This document shows, piece after piece, positions 24,168-33,173 of a DNA stretch of 43,300 nt. Both the position numbers and the translations under genes were made by a program. Numbering within the stretch: the first letter of the stretch is position 1; the number at the start of each line of letters is the position of its first letter. Source of the DNA: Acidobacteriota bacterium. Lineage in GTDB: Bacteria; Acidobacteriota; Terriglobia; Acidiferrales; UBA7541. The stretch is taken from assembly GCA_018268785.1 (NCBI GenBank), contig JAFDVY010000019.1, positions 1 to 43,300 of the forward strand, in the 5' to 3' direction. Below the pieces are notes generated by a model. It searched no databases and was not told the origin of the DNA. It saw only the letters and a list, made by a program, of their open reading frames with translations.

Positions 24168-26903
24168 ATGCCCCGACTCCAAACTACCGAAGACCGCCGC
24201 CTTGAGCAAAATCGCACCAGAAAAGACTATTGGAAGCGTTGGGGCCCGTATCTTTCCGAGCGACAGTGGGGAACTGTCCGCGAAGATTACAGTCCGGGAG
24301 GCACCGCCTGGGAATTCTTCCCGCACGACCACGCGCGTTCCCGCGCTTATCGCTGGGGAGAAGATGGTATCGCAGGCATCAGCGACCGCCATCAGATGAT
24401 CTGTTTCGCGCTGGCCCTTTGGAATGGCCGCGACCCGATTCTGAAGGAACGCATGTTCGGCCTCACCGGCAACGAAGGCAATCACGGCGAAGACGTGAAG
24501 GAGTATTACTTCTACCTCGACTCAACGCCGACGCACAGCTACATGAAGTATCTGTACAAGTACCCCCAGGCCGAGTATCCATACGCCTGGCTCGTGGAAG
24601 AGAACAAGCGTCGCGGACGCGAGAATCCTGAGTTTGAACTCCTCGATACCGGCGTCTTCAACGAAAATCGCTACTTCGATGTTTTCGTCGAATACGCAAA
24701 GGCAGACGACGAAGACATCTTCATTCGCATCACTGCGCACAATCGAGGACCGGAAGCGGCCCCGCTACATCTGCTGCCCACGCTTTGGTTCCGCAACACC
24801 TGGTCCTGGGGCAAGGATCTTCGCCGCCCGGTCGTTCGAAAAGCCGCCGACGTTCCCGGCAGCCTATGCGCTGAACTGCAACATTGGCAATACGGAAAAC
24901 GCTGGCTGCTCTGCGCCGGTCAACCCGAACTTCTTTTTACGGAAAACGAAACCAACAACGCCCGGCTATTCAATTCGAAAAATCGCACGCCTTACGTGAA
25001 AGACGCATTTCACGAGTACATCATTCGCGGAAACAAAGGCGCCGTGAATCCCGCGCTGTCCGGCACGAAAATGGCCGCACACTATTCCATGAGCGTCGGC
25101 GCCGGAAAGTCTGTCATTGTCAAGCTTCGTCTCACGGACATAGAACCCCTCGGCGGCATGGACACCGATTCTTCCATGGTGGGGATTATTACGTCGCCCG
25201 GGCACCAGGAGCGCCAAGTGGACGTTCCCGGCACCAATGATTTCGACAAAGGATTTGACGGGCTATTTGCCGCGCGTATCAAGGAAGCCGATGAGTTTTA
25301 CGAATCCCGCATTCCCTCTGATCTTTCCCCCGACGCAAGAAACGTAATGCGTCAGTCTTACGGCGGCATGTTGTGGTCAAAGCAGTTCTATCATTTCGAC
25401 GTTCAAACATGGCTTGATGGCGATCCAGCAGGCCCCGCACCGCCGCCCGAGCGCAAGAAAGGCCGCGACAAGGAATGGACGCACCTTTACAACGACGACA
25501 TTATTTCCATGCCGGACAAATGGGAATATCCCTGGTACGCCTCATGGGACCTCGCGTTCCACTGCATTACGCTCGCTCTCGTTGATCCCGATTTCGCAAA
25601 GGAGCAGCTCATCCTTTTCCTGCGCGAATGGTATATGCACCCGAACGGCCAACTGCCTGCCTACGAATGGGCGTTCGGCGACGTGAATCCGCCGGTTCAC
25701 GCGTGGGCCGCGTGGCGCGTCTACAAAATCGAACGGCGCGTTCGCGGCGTTGCAGACCGCGGCTTTCTCGAAAAAGTGTTTCACAAGCTTCTTCTCAACT
25801 TTACATGGTGGGTCAATCGCAAAGATCCGGATGGCGCCAATATCTTCGAGGGCGGTTTCCTCGGTCTGGATAACATTGGTGTTTTCGATCGCTCCGCTCC
25901 GTTGCCCACGGGCGGACACCTCGAACAATCCGACGGCACAAGTTGGATGGGCATGTTTTGCTTGAATATGCTCGCCATCGCGCTGGAACTCGCAAAAGAA
26001 GATCCCGCATACGAAGACGTCGCCAGTAAATTCTTTGAGCACTTTGTACACATCGCTCACGCCATAAACGACTTCGGCACTGACGGCGTCTCCCTATGGG
26101 ACGAAGAAGATGGTTTTTACTATGACCTGCTCCATCTCCCGAGCGGGGAAGAGCACTACCTGAAAGTTCGTTCCATGGTCGGCCTGATTCCTCTTTTCGC
26201 CGTTGAAACGCTCGAACCGGAAATCGTAGATCGCCTCCCAGGCTTCAAACGTCGTATGCAATGGTTTATCGACAATCATCCTGACGTCCCTGAGCACATT
26301 GAAATGACCCAGCGCTCTGCGCGCGGCATGCGCCGCTTGCTCTCACTCGTGAACCGCAAACATCTAAAGCGTATTCTGTCTCGAATGTTGGATGAAACTG
26401 AATTTTTCTCCGATTTTGGCATCCGCGCCCTCTCGCGCTTCCACAACGAACATCCTTATCAGGTCTACGTTAACGGCCGTGTCAATCAGGTGGACTATGA
26501 GCCGGCCGAATCAACGACCGGCCTTTTCGGCGGCAATTCAAACTGGCGCGGCCCTATTTGGTTTCCCGTGAATTACCTGCTCATCGAATCGCTGCAGAAA
26601 TTCCATCATTACTACGGCGAAGACTTCAAAGTTCCGTGCCCGGCGCATTCCGAGAATCAGGCGGATCTTTGGCAGGTCTCCCGTGAAATTTCAAAACGCC
26701 TTGGTCGCATTTTCTTGCGTGGCAAGGACGGCAAGCGCCCAGTCGCAGGCGGCATCGAACAATTTCAGAACGATCCGCACTGGCGGGACTTGATTCTTTT
26801 CCACGAATACTTTCACGGAGACAACGGCGCGGGCCTGGGCGCAAACCATCAGACCGGATGGACAGGCCTCGTCGCAAAACTCTTAGAGCAAAGCGGTGAG
26901 TGA
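24168..26903 (+). CDS. GH63-like glucosidase (MGH1-like glycoside hydrolase domain)
   Basis: The protein has 911 residues; GAGG seven bases upstream supports ATG 24168. No signal peptide is seen, so it is cytoplasmic. The N-terminal region ([20 protein letters not shown]) is beta-rich; the C-terminal half is an (alpha/alpha)6 barrel with [55 protein letters not shown] and the closing [16 protein letters not shown]. These blocks are typical of the GH63 / mannosyl-oligosaccharide-glucosidase-like proteins of bacteria, which cleave alpha-glucosides or mannosides; the acidic residues of the barrel motifs are the likely catalysts. The next genes are a GNAT protein and a debranching enzyme, so a role in glycogen, trehalose or compatible-solute turnover is likely. 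Confidence 0.83.
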   Translation: MPRLQTTEDRRLEQNRTRKDYWKRWGPYLSERQWGTVREDYSPGGTAWEFFPHDHARSRAYRWGEDGIAGISDRHQMICFALALWNGRDPILKERMFGLTGNEGNHGEDVKEYYFYLDSTPTHSYMKYLYKYPQAEYPYAWLVEENKRRGRENPEFELLDTGVFNENRYFDVFVEYAKADDEDIFIRITAHNRGPEAAPLHLLPTLWFRNTWSWGKDLRRPVVRKAADVPGSLCAELQHWQYGKRWLLCAGQPELLFTENETNNARLFNSKNRTPYVKDAFHEYIIRGNKGAVNPALSGTKMAAHYSMSVGAGKSVIVKLRLTDIEPLGGMDTDSSMVGIITSPGHQERQVDVPGTNDFDKGFDGLFAARIKEADEFYESRIPSDLSPDARNVMRQSYGGMLWSKQFYHFDVQTWLDGDPAGPAPPPERKKGRDKEWTHLYNDDIISMPDKWEYPWYASWDLAFHCITLALVDPDFAKEQLILFLREWYMHPNGQLPAYEWAFGDVNPPVHAWAAWRVYKIERRVRGVADRGFLEKVFHKLLLNFTWWVNRKDPDGANIFEGGFLGLDNIGVFDRSAPLPTGGHLEQSDGTSWMGMFCLNMLAIALELAKEDPAYEDVASKFFEHFVHIAHAINDFGTDGVSLWDEEDGFYYDLLHLPSGEEHYLKVRSMVGLIPLFAVETLEPEIVDRLPGFKRRMQWFIDNHPDVPEHIEMTQRSARGMRRLLSLVNRKHLKRILSRMLDETEFFSDFGIRALSRFHNEHPYQVYVNGRVNQVDYEPAESTTGLFGGNSNWRGPIWFPVNYLLIESLQKFHHYYGEDFKVPCPAHSENQADLWQVSREISKRLGRIFLRGKDGKRPVAGGIEQFQNDPHWRDLILFHEYFHGDNGAGLGANHQTGWTGLVAKLLEQSGE

Positions 26904-27372
26904 AGACTCGCAATTTGTTATTCGGCCCGCAACTCTTGCCGACGAGCCGTATCTGCTTTCCATGATGCGACAGTTGGTCGAGCAGGAGCCCAACCAGGGA
27001 GTCTTCCGCGAAACTTTGGTTTGCAAGACGCTTCATTATTTGTTCAATCATCCCGAGCGTGGCCGTATCTGGACGCTTGCGTTTTCTGCCAAGCCGGTTG
27101 GATACATGGTTCTCACGCTTGGCTTTAGTTTTGAATTTCACGGCACCGATGCGTTCATTGATGAACTCTACATCGCGCCGGCATTTCGCCGTCGCGGCTT
27201 CGGAATGAGAGCCGTAGAGCATTTGGAAACCGAAGCCAAGATGCTGGGTGTAAACGCCCTGCATCTGGAAGTGGACAGAGGCAACGACGCTGCGTTCGGA
27301 CTCTATCGCCGCACCGGGTTCAAAGATCACAATAGGTTTCTAATGACAAAGTGGCTGCAACAACCGGAATAA
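26896..27372 (+). CDS. GNAT-family N-acetyltransferase
   Basis: The protein has 158 residues. It begins with GTG at 26896, overlapping the last eight bases of the glucosidase gene. The GNAT fold is clear: [18 protein letters not shown] as the first strand and helix, [25 protein letters not shown] as motifs D and A with the acetyl-CoA pyrophosphate loop R-R-R-G-F-G, and [22 protein letters not shown] as motif B. The acceptor cannot be predicted. Its tight placement between two glycoside hydrolases suggests co-expression and perhaps a sugar or small-amine substrate, but it could also be a passenger. Confidence 0.85.
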   Translation: MSEDSQFVIRPATLADEPYLLSMMRQLVEQEPNQGVFRETLVCKTLHYLFNHPERGRIWTLAFSAKPVGYMVLTLGFSFEFHGTDAFIDELYIAPAFRRRGFGMRAVEHLETEAKMLGVNALHLEVDRGNDAAFGLYRRTGFKDHNRFLMTKWLQQPE

Positions 27373-27414
27373 TCAAGATTTGCAGGCTTCAGTCGCAAGG
27401 CGAACGAAGGCTTC

Positions 27415-29418
27415 GTGAATATCGGCGCAAAACCAACAATCAAGTTTGACCGCGGCATCTGCAACGACTTCTCTGCCGCTTCCTCTCGCGAATGGCTTGT
27501 CACCAATGGTATCGGTGGTTACGCCTCGGGAACTGTAGCGGGATGCTCCACTCGCCGCTACCACGGCATTCTTCTTGCAGCTCTCAAGCCGCCCGTCGGG
27601 CGCACACAACTTGTTGGCGCGCTCGACGAAGCTATCAACTGCACAGGAACATGTTACGAACTTTCCGCGCACGAATGGGCTAGCGGAGCGCTAGCTCCGC
27701 AGGGTTTTCGGTTCATCGAAAGTTTTCACTTGGAAGGGACGATTCCTACTTGGGTTTATGCGCTCGGCGATGCGCGTCTCCAAAAACAGATCTGGATGCG
27801 TCAGGGAGAAAATACGACGTACATTCGCTACACGCTTCTGGCCACATCCTCGCCCATTCAGTTTCAGGCGAAGGCCCTTGTAAACTACCGTGACTTCCAT
27901 GGTTCCACTCACGCTGGAGATTGGCGAATGCGTGTTGAACCAGTCGCGCATGGTGTTCGCGTCATCGCATACGATGGCGCTGTTCCGTTCTACCTGAAAA
28001 GTGTCGAAGCTTCGGCCCTGCCGCAACACATCTGGTACCACGATTGTTTCTTCAGACTCGAACGAGAACGAGGCCTCGACGATCATGAAGATCATCTTTT
28101 CACGGGTCAATTTAGCGCATCGCTGGAAGCGGGCAACTCCCTGACGTTCGTCTTTACCACAAAGGAGGGCGCAATTCTTGACGGTGAATTTGCCTTAGCG
28201 GAACAGAAATCTCGCGAAGCCGGCCTGCTCGATTTGGCCGCTAAATCTTTTGCTGCTGCTGATGCGGATTCGTTCGCCGGTCTTCCAGGCCAGCTCATTC
28301 TCGCCGCAGACCAATTCAACGTGCACCGCCCTCTTCCAAACGATCCACATGGTCATAGCATCATCGCCGGCTATCACTGGTTCGGAGATTGGGGCCGCGA
28401 CACAATGATTTCTCTCCCCGGCCTCTTGCTTACCTCAGGCCGCACGGACCTTGCGCGCGACATCCTGCTGGCGTTCGCGCAATTCGTGGACGGTGGCATG
28501 CTCCCCAACAATTTCCCCGACTCCGGCGGCCCGCCCGAATACAACACGATTGATGCTGCTCTCTGGTATTTCGAGGCCACGCGTCAATACATCGAAGAAA
28601 CTCACGATCTCAGGGCCCTCAAAGAGCTTTTTCCCATTCTCAACGGAATCATCGAAGCTCATGTCGCCGGAACGCGCTACAACATTCACGCAGACCCCGA
28701 AGATGGTCTTCTCTACGGTGGTGGCCCTGGTGTTCAACTCACCTGGATGGACGCAAAAGTCGGCGACTGGGTCGTTACACCGCGAACTGGGAAGCCTGTC
28801 GAAATTAATGCGCTCTGGATCAATGCGCTTGAGACCACGGCACAATTCGCGCGCACACTGAGGCTTCCCGCCACACGTTTCGAAACGCTTGCTGCTGTTG
28901 CAAAATCCAGCTTTCAGAAGTTCTGGAATCAAGACCACAACTGCCTTTACGACGTGATCGATTCTCCGGGAATTGGCAACGATGCCTCGCTGCGCCCAAA
29001 TCAAATACTTGCCGTCTCGCTTCCGGTCAGTCCACTCACGCAGGAACAACAAGAATCCGTGGTTAACGTCTGTGAAAGGGAATTGCTTACTCCCGTCGGC
29101 CTGCGCAGCCTTTGCCGACTAGATTCCCGCTACGTCGCTCACTATTGCGGTGGCCCGCGCGAACGAGACGCTGCTTACCACCAGGGAACTGTTTGGGGCT
29201 GGCTCCTCGGCCCATTTGCCCTAGCGCATTTCCGCGTGTACCAGGACAAATCGCAAGCCCGCCGCTTTCTCGAATCGCAGGCCAAGGCTATTTCCAGCTA
29301 CGGTCTTGGCACCTTGGCGGAAATTTATGACGCCGATGCACCATACAAGCCCACGGGGTGTATTGCACAAGCTTGGACCGTAGCCGAACTCCTCCGCGCC
29401 TGGAAGCTGCTTTCCTAG
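27415..29418 (+). CDS. Amylo-alpha-1,6-glucosidase / glycogen-debranching-type enzyme (GH133)
   Basis: The protein has 667 residues, the usual length for bacterial GDE proteins, from a GTG at 27415 preceded by AAGG. The N-terminal domain has the conserved SREWLVTNGIGGYASGTVAG and STRRYHGILLAA blocks. The C-terminal (alpha/alpha)6 catalytic domain has GYHWFGDWGRDTMISLPGLL, MLPNNFPDSGGPPEYNTIDA, AYHQGTVWGWLLGPFALAH and the closing KPTGCIAQAWTVAELLRAW, all hallmarks of the archaeal/bacterial amylo-1,6-glucosidase family. It hydrolyses alpha-1,6 branch stubs in glycogen-like glucans in the cytoplasm. It follows the GNAT gene by 42 bases, completing a three-gene carbohydrate operon with the GH63-like enzyme. 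Confidence 0.9.
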   Translation: MNIGAKPTIKFDRGICNDFSAASSREWLVTNGIGGYASGTVAGCSTRRYHGILLAALKPPVGRTQLVGALDEAINCTGTCYELSAHEWASGALAPQGFRFIESFHLEGTIPTWVYALGDARLQKQIWMRQGENTTYIRYTLLATSSPIQFQAKALVNYRDFHGSTHAGDWRMRVEPVAHGVRVIAYDGAVPFYLKSVEASALPQHIWYHDCFFRLERERGLDDHEDHLFTGQFSASLEAGNSLTFVFTTKEGAILDGEFALAEQKSREAGLLDLAAKSFAAADADSFAGLPGQLILAADQFNVHRPLPNDPHGHSIIAGYHWFGDWGRDTMISLPGLLLTSGRTDLARDILLAFAQFVDGGMLPNNFPDSGGPPEYNTIDAALWYFEATRQYIEETHDLRALKELFPILNGIIEAHVAGTRYNIHADPEDGLLYGGGPGVQLTWMDAKVGDWVVTPRTGKPVEINALWINALETTAQFARTLRLPATRFETLAAVAKSSFQKFWNQDHNCLYDVIDSPGIGNDASLRPNQILAVSLPVSPLTQEQQESVVNVCERELLTPVGLRSLCRLDSRYVAHYCGGPRERDAAYHQGTVWGWLLGPFALAHFRVYQDKSQARRFLESQAKAISSYGLGTLAEIYDADAPYKPTGCIAQAWTVAELLRAWKLLS

Positions 29419-29459
29419 AGTTTCTGTCTTTCTACTCTGTCTGCGGGAAATACGTTGAG

Positions 29460-30017
29460 CTACTTCTTCTCGTACAGCTCAATCAAAACCTTTTCATTCT
29501 CTGGCGTTGTCACCAGAAAAAAGTTCACTCGCGTTCCATCTGCGCCCGCCCGTGTCTCCGGATAAACTGCTTTCACGCCAAATTTCTCCCGCAGTATCGC
29601 CGTGGCCCGGTCCACATCTTTGCAAAAAAACTCCACCTGCTGAATTCCTTCGCCTGCTCGCGCTAGATATCGTGCAATCGCTCCGCCGCCCTCCGGCGCT
29701 TTTGATGTCAGAACGTCCAACGCTATTCCCGTGAAATGCAGTTCAAACTCTTCCGCATCCTGATCTGGAGGCACATTTGCCAGCCTGGGGCTGCCGTTCG
29801 CCGCTCGGATTTTTTCGAACGTGCACGGTGAGACCGCAATTCCGACCGTAATCGCGGGATCCGGTCCAATCAGGGCTCCTAAGTCGGCGTCCTTCATCCA
29901 AGCGCGCGCCGCGCGTCGAGCGAGTACTGCCCCGGCCACGAATATCTCCTCCGCTGCGGCATCTCTCTCTGCATGGACGGTCGAAGCCAGCGCCCCGATC
30001 TGTTTCTGTAGTCCCAT
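29460..30017 (-). CDS. VOC-family (glyoxalase/epimerase-like) protein
   Basis: The protein has 185 residues. The C-terminal half is a clear vicinal-oxygen-chelate module: GIQQVEFFCKDVDRATAILR begins the module, then KFGVKAVYPETRAGADGTRV and the strand NEKVLIELYEKK, whose Glu is the usual metal ligand. The N-terminal half (FVAGAVLARRAARAWMKDAD, then LHFTGIALDVLTSKAPEGGG) may be a more diverged first module. The organisation resembles methylmalonyl-CoA epimerase-like proteins, but that reaction cannot be assigned from motifs alone. It is the last gene of a minus-strand run, 32 bases after the TerC-family gene and convergent with the debranching-enzyme gene. Confidence 0.72.
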   Translation of the reverse strand: MGLQKQIGALASTVHAERDAAAEEIFVAGAVLARRAARAWMKDADLGALIGPDPAITVGIAVSPCTFEKIRAANGSPRLANVPPDQDAEEFELHFTGIALDVLTSKAPEGGGAIARYLARAGEGIQQVEFFCKDVDRATAILREKFGVKAVYPETRAGADGTRVNFFLVTTPENEKVLIELYEKK

Positions 30018-30049
30018 AGTGTTCGGAGCTCGGTTCTAGAAAAACATGC

Positions 30050-30967
30050 TTACGCTATTTTTTTCGGTTTTGCCACCAGGGAAGCAACGGTTGCGACCCC
30101 CAATATCCCTATCACAATCCCTAGCGACCAGAGTACAGAGATATGTAGCCACGGCTCAATCAACATCTTTGCGCCGACAAACGCCAGAACGGCCGCCAGC
30201 CCATACTTGATATAAGTCAGCCTGTCCAGCACGCCGGCCAGGAGGAAATAAAGCGTTCGCAACCCCAGAATCGCGAATACGTTGGACGTGTAAACCACGA
30301 ACGCATCCCGCGTGATGCCGAACACGGCTGGTATCGAATCCACTGCAAAAGTCACATCCGTCACTTCCACCACCAATAGGACTAGAAACAGAGGCGTTGC
30401 ATAAAGCACCCCATTTTCGCGCACAAAAAATTTTTCTCCGGAAAATGTCTTCGTCATGCGCAGGTGGTTTGCAAGGAATCGCACAATAGCGTTCTTCTCC
30501 GGATGCGTCTCGCCCTCTCCGGCCACCACCATATGAATCGCTGCGTAAATCAAAAACGCGCCAAACACGTACAGGATCCACGCAAACCGTTCGATCAGCG
30601 CCGCCCCAGCCGCGATCATTGCACCGCGCATGATCAGCGCGCCCAGGATCCCCCACGCCAGCACGCGGTGCTGAAATTCCGGCCGCACACCGAACCTCCG
30701 GAACAGCACCAGAAATACGAACAGATTGTCCACGCTGAGCGATTTTTCAATCAGGTAACCGGTGGAAAATTCCAGCGCCTTTTGCGTTCCATAGAAATGG
30801 TAAACGCCAACCGCGAACACCACTGCGGCGCCGATCCAAATCGCGCTCCAAAGCAGCGCTTCGCGCATTCCGATCTTGTGCGCCTTCCGGTGAAACACAC
30901 CCAGATCCAGCGCCACGGCAATCAGCACAAAAATGTTGAATTCAATCCAATGCAGAGGTGAGTTCAT
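30050..30967 (-). CDS. TerC/Alx-family integral membrane protein
   Basis: The protein has 305 residues and about eight or nine membrane helices. Diagnostic segments are LIEKSLSVDNLFVFLVLFRR in the first half and VEVTDVTFAVDSIPAVFGIT in the second; the acidic residues in these two membrane-embedded motifs are thought to bind metal in the TerC/Alx family. Members are linked to manganese homeostasis, tellurite resistance and metal loading of exported proteins. No yybP-ykoY manganese riboswitch is visible in the 98 bases upstream. Its neighbours are an exported protein of unknown function and a VOC protein, which give no clear functional link. Confidence 0.9.
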   Translation of the reverse strand: MNSPLHWIEFNIFVLIAVALDLGVFHRKAHKIGMREALLWSAIWIGAAVVFAVGVYHFYGTQKALEFSTGYLIEKSLSVDNLFVFLVLFRRFGVRPEFQHRVLAWGILGALIMRGAMIAAGAALIERFAWILYVFGAFLIYAAIHMVVAGEGETHPEKNAIVRFLANHLRMTKTFSGEKFFVRENGVLYATPLFLVLLVVEVTDVTFAVDSIPAVFGITRDAFVVYTSNVFAILGLRTLYFLLAGVLDRLTYIKYGLAAVLAFVGAKMLIEPWLHISVLWSLGIVIGILGVATVASLVAKPKKIA

Positions 30968-31065
30968 CGCTCCGTCTGATCTTGCTGAGCACTTGTTTTC
31001 CGGCTTGCCTGCGAAGCGGGCCTGGACCGTTTCGCAACTCTAGTTTAATGCATCCGGTGTTCGGT

Positions 31066-31923
31066 TTACTTGAACTTGGCCGTCTCCGTGGAATTAAGGT
31101 TGGTCAGCTCGATCCGTGCCGTTTGTCCCGCCTCGATGGTCACGGGCAAATCCCATTTCAGCCGGGAATCGCCCGCGCCTGCTTCCAGATCGAGCGTGCT
31201 CAGCCAATAATTCCCCGCCGGCAGTTTCCCCACTCTTGCCTGCCCATCCAGATTCGTGTCCACTTTCGCCGCAAGATATTTCGTCTGCGCCAACATCGGC
31301 GCTTGCTGATTCACCCGCTTTTTGAAATTGTTCTGTGTTTCCGCCCACTTTTTCGCCGGATTGATGCTGTCCAATTCCAGCTCCATTCCCGCCACGGATT
31401 CCGGGTGCGCTTGAGCATATTTCTTTAGAGCGGCCAGATATTCCTGGCGCCCCTTTTCATATTTTTCCGGATGGTCCGTCTTGTCCGAATCCTTGTACTT
31501 CGGCTTTGGAATTCCGTTTGCCACGCCGCCACTGTTCGAGCGTTGATAGGCAACCAGGAATTCCGGTACGTGAATAATATCTTCCGCGGTGATCTGCTTG
31601 TCGGTACCCGGCATGGTCAGGTCCAGCGTATCGTGACCTTTCAACCACTCGCGCAATTCCGACGAAAGCTTCAGCCCGTCAATGAATTTGCCGCGGTCCG
31701 GCGCTCCGTTCGCCTCTTCGATTTCGTGTCTGATATCCTCGAAGCTTTTTGTGAGCACGTAAAAAGTAAAATCGCGCACCGGCTCCGGTTTTGCCGCCGT
31801 TGGACTGACATACGCCGAAAACTCCAGCGCACCCGCCGTGTTTGAACTCTGCGCTTGTGCACCCCACGCAAATGCCGCGCACGCCGCTACTGCCAACATC
31901 AAAACTCGGTTTGCTTTTCTCAT
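31066..31923 (-). CDS. Exported protein of unknown function
   Basis: From ATG 31923 the protein has 285 residues and begins with a good signal peptide (MRKANRVLMLAVAACAAFAW, cleavage near GAQAQ). An upstream in-frame ATG at 31992 has a GAGGG about nine bases before it and would add 23 residues. The mature protein is rich in charged residues; the middle (PKYKDSDKTDHPEKYEKGRQ, stated in part) is hydrophilic and helical, and the C-terminal approximately 70 residues (VDTNLDGQARVGKLPAGNYW, then IEAGQTARIELTNLN) read like a beta-sandwich of the carboxypeptidase-regulatory or transthyretin-like type. I do not recognise a named family for the whole protein. It lies 168 bases downstream of a TonB-like gene on the same strand. 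Confidence 0.68.
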   Translation of the reverse strand: MRKANRVLMLAVAACAAFAWGAQAQSSNTAGALEFSAYVSPTAAKPEPVRDFTFYVLTKSFEDIRHEIEEANGAPDRGKFIDGLKLSSELREWLKGHDTLDLTMPGTDKQITAEDIIHVPEFLVAYQRSNSGGVANGIPKPKYKDSDKTDHPEKYEKGRQEYLAALKKYAQAHPESVAGMELELDSINPAKKWAETQNNFKKRVNQQAPMLAQTKYLAAKVDTNLDGQARVGKLPAGNYWLSTLDLEAGAGDSRLKWDLPVTIEAGQTARIELTNLNSTETAKFK

Positions 31924-32091
31924 GAGATTGATCGTAGCAGCTTCCGCGCACACTTCCGCGCGCCTATTGAGGAACAAATTCGTATCTGCCATCCTGGCCG
32001 ACCCTCACCGCCGCCAGCCTGTGCTCCTTCTCGAACACGCCATGCCGCGCACGTCGCAATTGCTGCAAAAGCAATTCGTGCGAGTTTCATC

Positions 32092-33042
32092 TTAAAACAG
32101 CCGGTACGTGGTCTCCACCGTTACCCATGTCGCGATTGGATTTCGTGTTGAGTCCCGTGCCGGTTCAAACCTCCACGTCCTCACGGTTTCCATCGCGCGC
32201 TCATCCAATCCAAGCCCCAGCCCCTTCACGATTTTAACGCGTCCGACTCGCCCGTCCTCGCGCACTAACGCTTCCAGTGTTACGCTCCCTTGCAGTTTTT
32301 CCTTTCGGGCTTCGTCCGTATACTCGGGATCAGGGCAATAAACGCATCTCACGTCATACGCCCCGTGCCTCGGTATCCCATCTTCGTTGCTCTGGCCCTC
32401 GCCATTCTTGTCGCCATTTCCTATCGTGTTCCCATGGCCGTTGTTTCCTATTCCGTCGTTTTTCCCTGGACCATTTGAATCGTTGCGTTCTTTCGAGCTT
32501 GGCAATCCAACTTGAGCAACATGCGGATCGTTTGCACGTGGATCAAATACCGTAGGCTCCACAGGCAAAACATGATCTTGCCGGTCTGGCACGCGTGGGT
32601 GCAACAAGACGATTTGTGCCCGCGCAGCGAAATCTCCGGTCCGTGGCGGCTTCTCACCTAAGTAGCCGCCTGATCCCTCCTTGCCGCCAGGTTTGTCGGC
32701 CATGTGTGCAAAGTTCGGAACCCACGGGAGTATCTTGCCGTGCGGCGATAAATCATTTTTTTGTGGCCCGTCGATATGTAGTACTCGCCCAGATAGCAGC
32801 AATCCCCCAATCACCACGGCATGCACTAACAGAGACACCGCCTGCCGCTTTCTGGTTCCCGGCTCCGGCCGGGCATCCAGCAAATTGAACGCACCGCCTC
32901 CGTGCGCCAACGCAGCAGATCCACGCAGAGCGTAGAACGTCCGCGCATTCTCCCGCACCCGCCCCAGCCAGTGCTCTTCAGTCTTATTGTGAAATGTATT
33001 CTCGAAAATTTTCTGCAGTCGCACCCAAACGGGATTGCCCAT
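32092..33042 (-). CDS. TonB-like energy-transducer family protein with Asn/Gly-rich linker
   Basis: ATG 33042 is preceded by AAGGAG at an eight-base spacing, an unusually good ribosome site, giving 316 residues; longer in-frame starts (33069, 33096) are less likely. A cytoplasmic N-terminal segment of about 68 residues precedes one membrane helix (VSLLVHAVVIGGLLLSG, 69-85). The periplasmic part includes a low-complexity stretch of Asn, Gly, Lys and Asp (from NDSNGPGKNDGIGNN onward) and ends in a TonB C-terminal domain: CPDPEYTDEARKEKLQGSVT, VREDGRVGRVKIVKGLGLGL and ETVRTWRFEPA. The protein should contact outer-membrane transporters, but no ExbB, ExbD or receptor gene is nearby. It is the tandem partner of the next gene. 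Confidence 0.83.
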   Translation of the reverse strand: MGNPVWVRLQKIFENTFHNKTEEHWLGRVRENARTFYALRGSAALAHGGGAFNLLDARPEPGTRKRQAVSLLVHAVVIGGLLLSGRVLHIDGPQKNDLSPHGKILPWVPNFAHMADKPGGKEGSGGYLGEKPPRTGDFAARAQIVLLHPRVPDRQDHVLPVEPTVFDPRANDPHVAQVGLPSSKERNDSNGPGKNDGIGNNGHGNTIGNGDKNGEGQSNEDGIPRHGAYDVRCVYCPDPEYTDEARKEKLQGSVTLEALVREDGRVGRVKIVKGLGLGLDERAMETVRTWRFEPARDSTRNPIATWVTVETTYRLF

Positions 33043-33173
33043 AACGCGGCTCCTTTTCCAAATAGACATTTGGTCCCTGCGAGCCGTTGCCGCCAAAACA
33101 AAAGCGGCTCACGTTGCCAACTGTGAGCCGCTCAATTCAATTTTGGTTGCTTGCTATTTTCTTGAGGGCTTCC

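Noticed and set aside
30968..31065. A yybP-ykoY manganese riboswitch upstream of the TerC-family gene
   Set aside because: The gap is only 98 bases and I could not find the conserved core; the leader is too short for the full aptamer.
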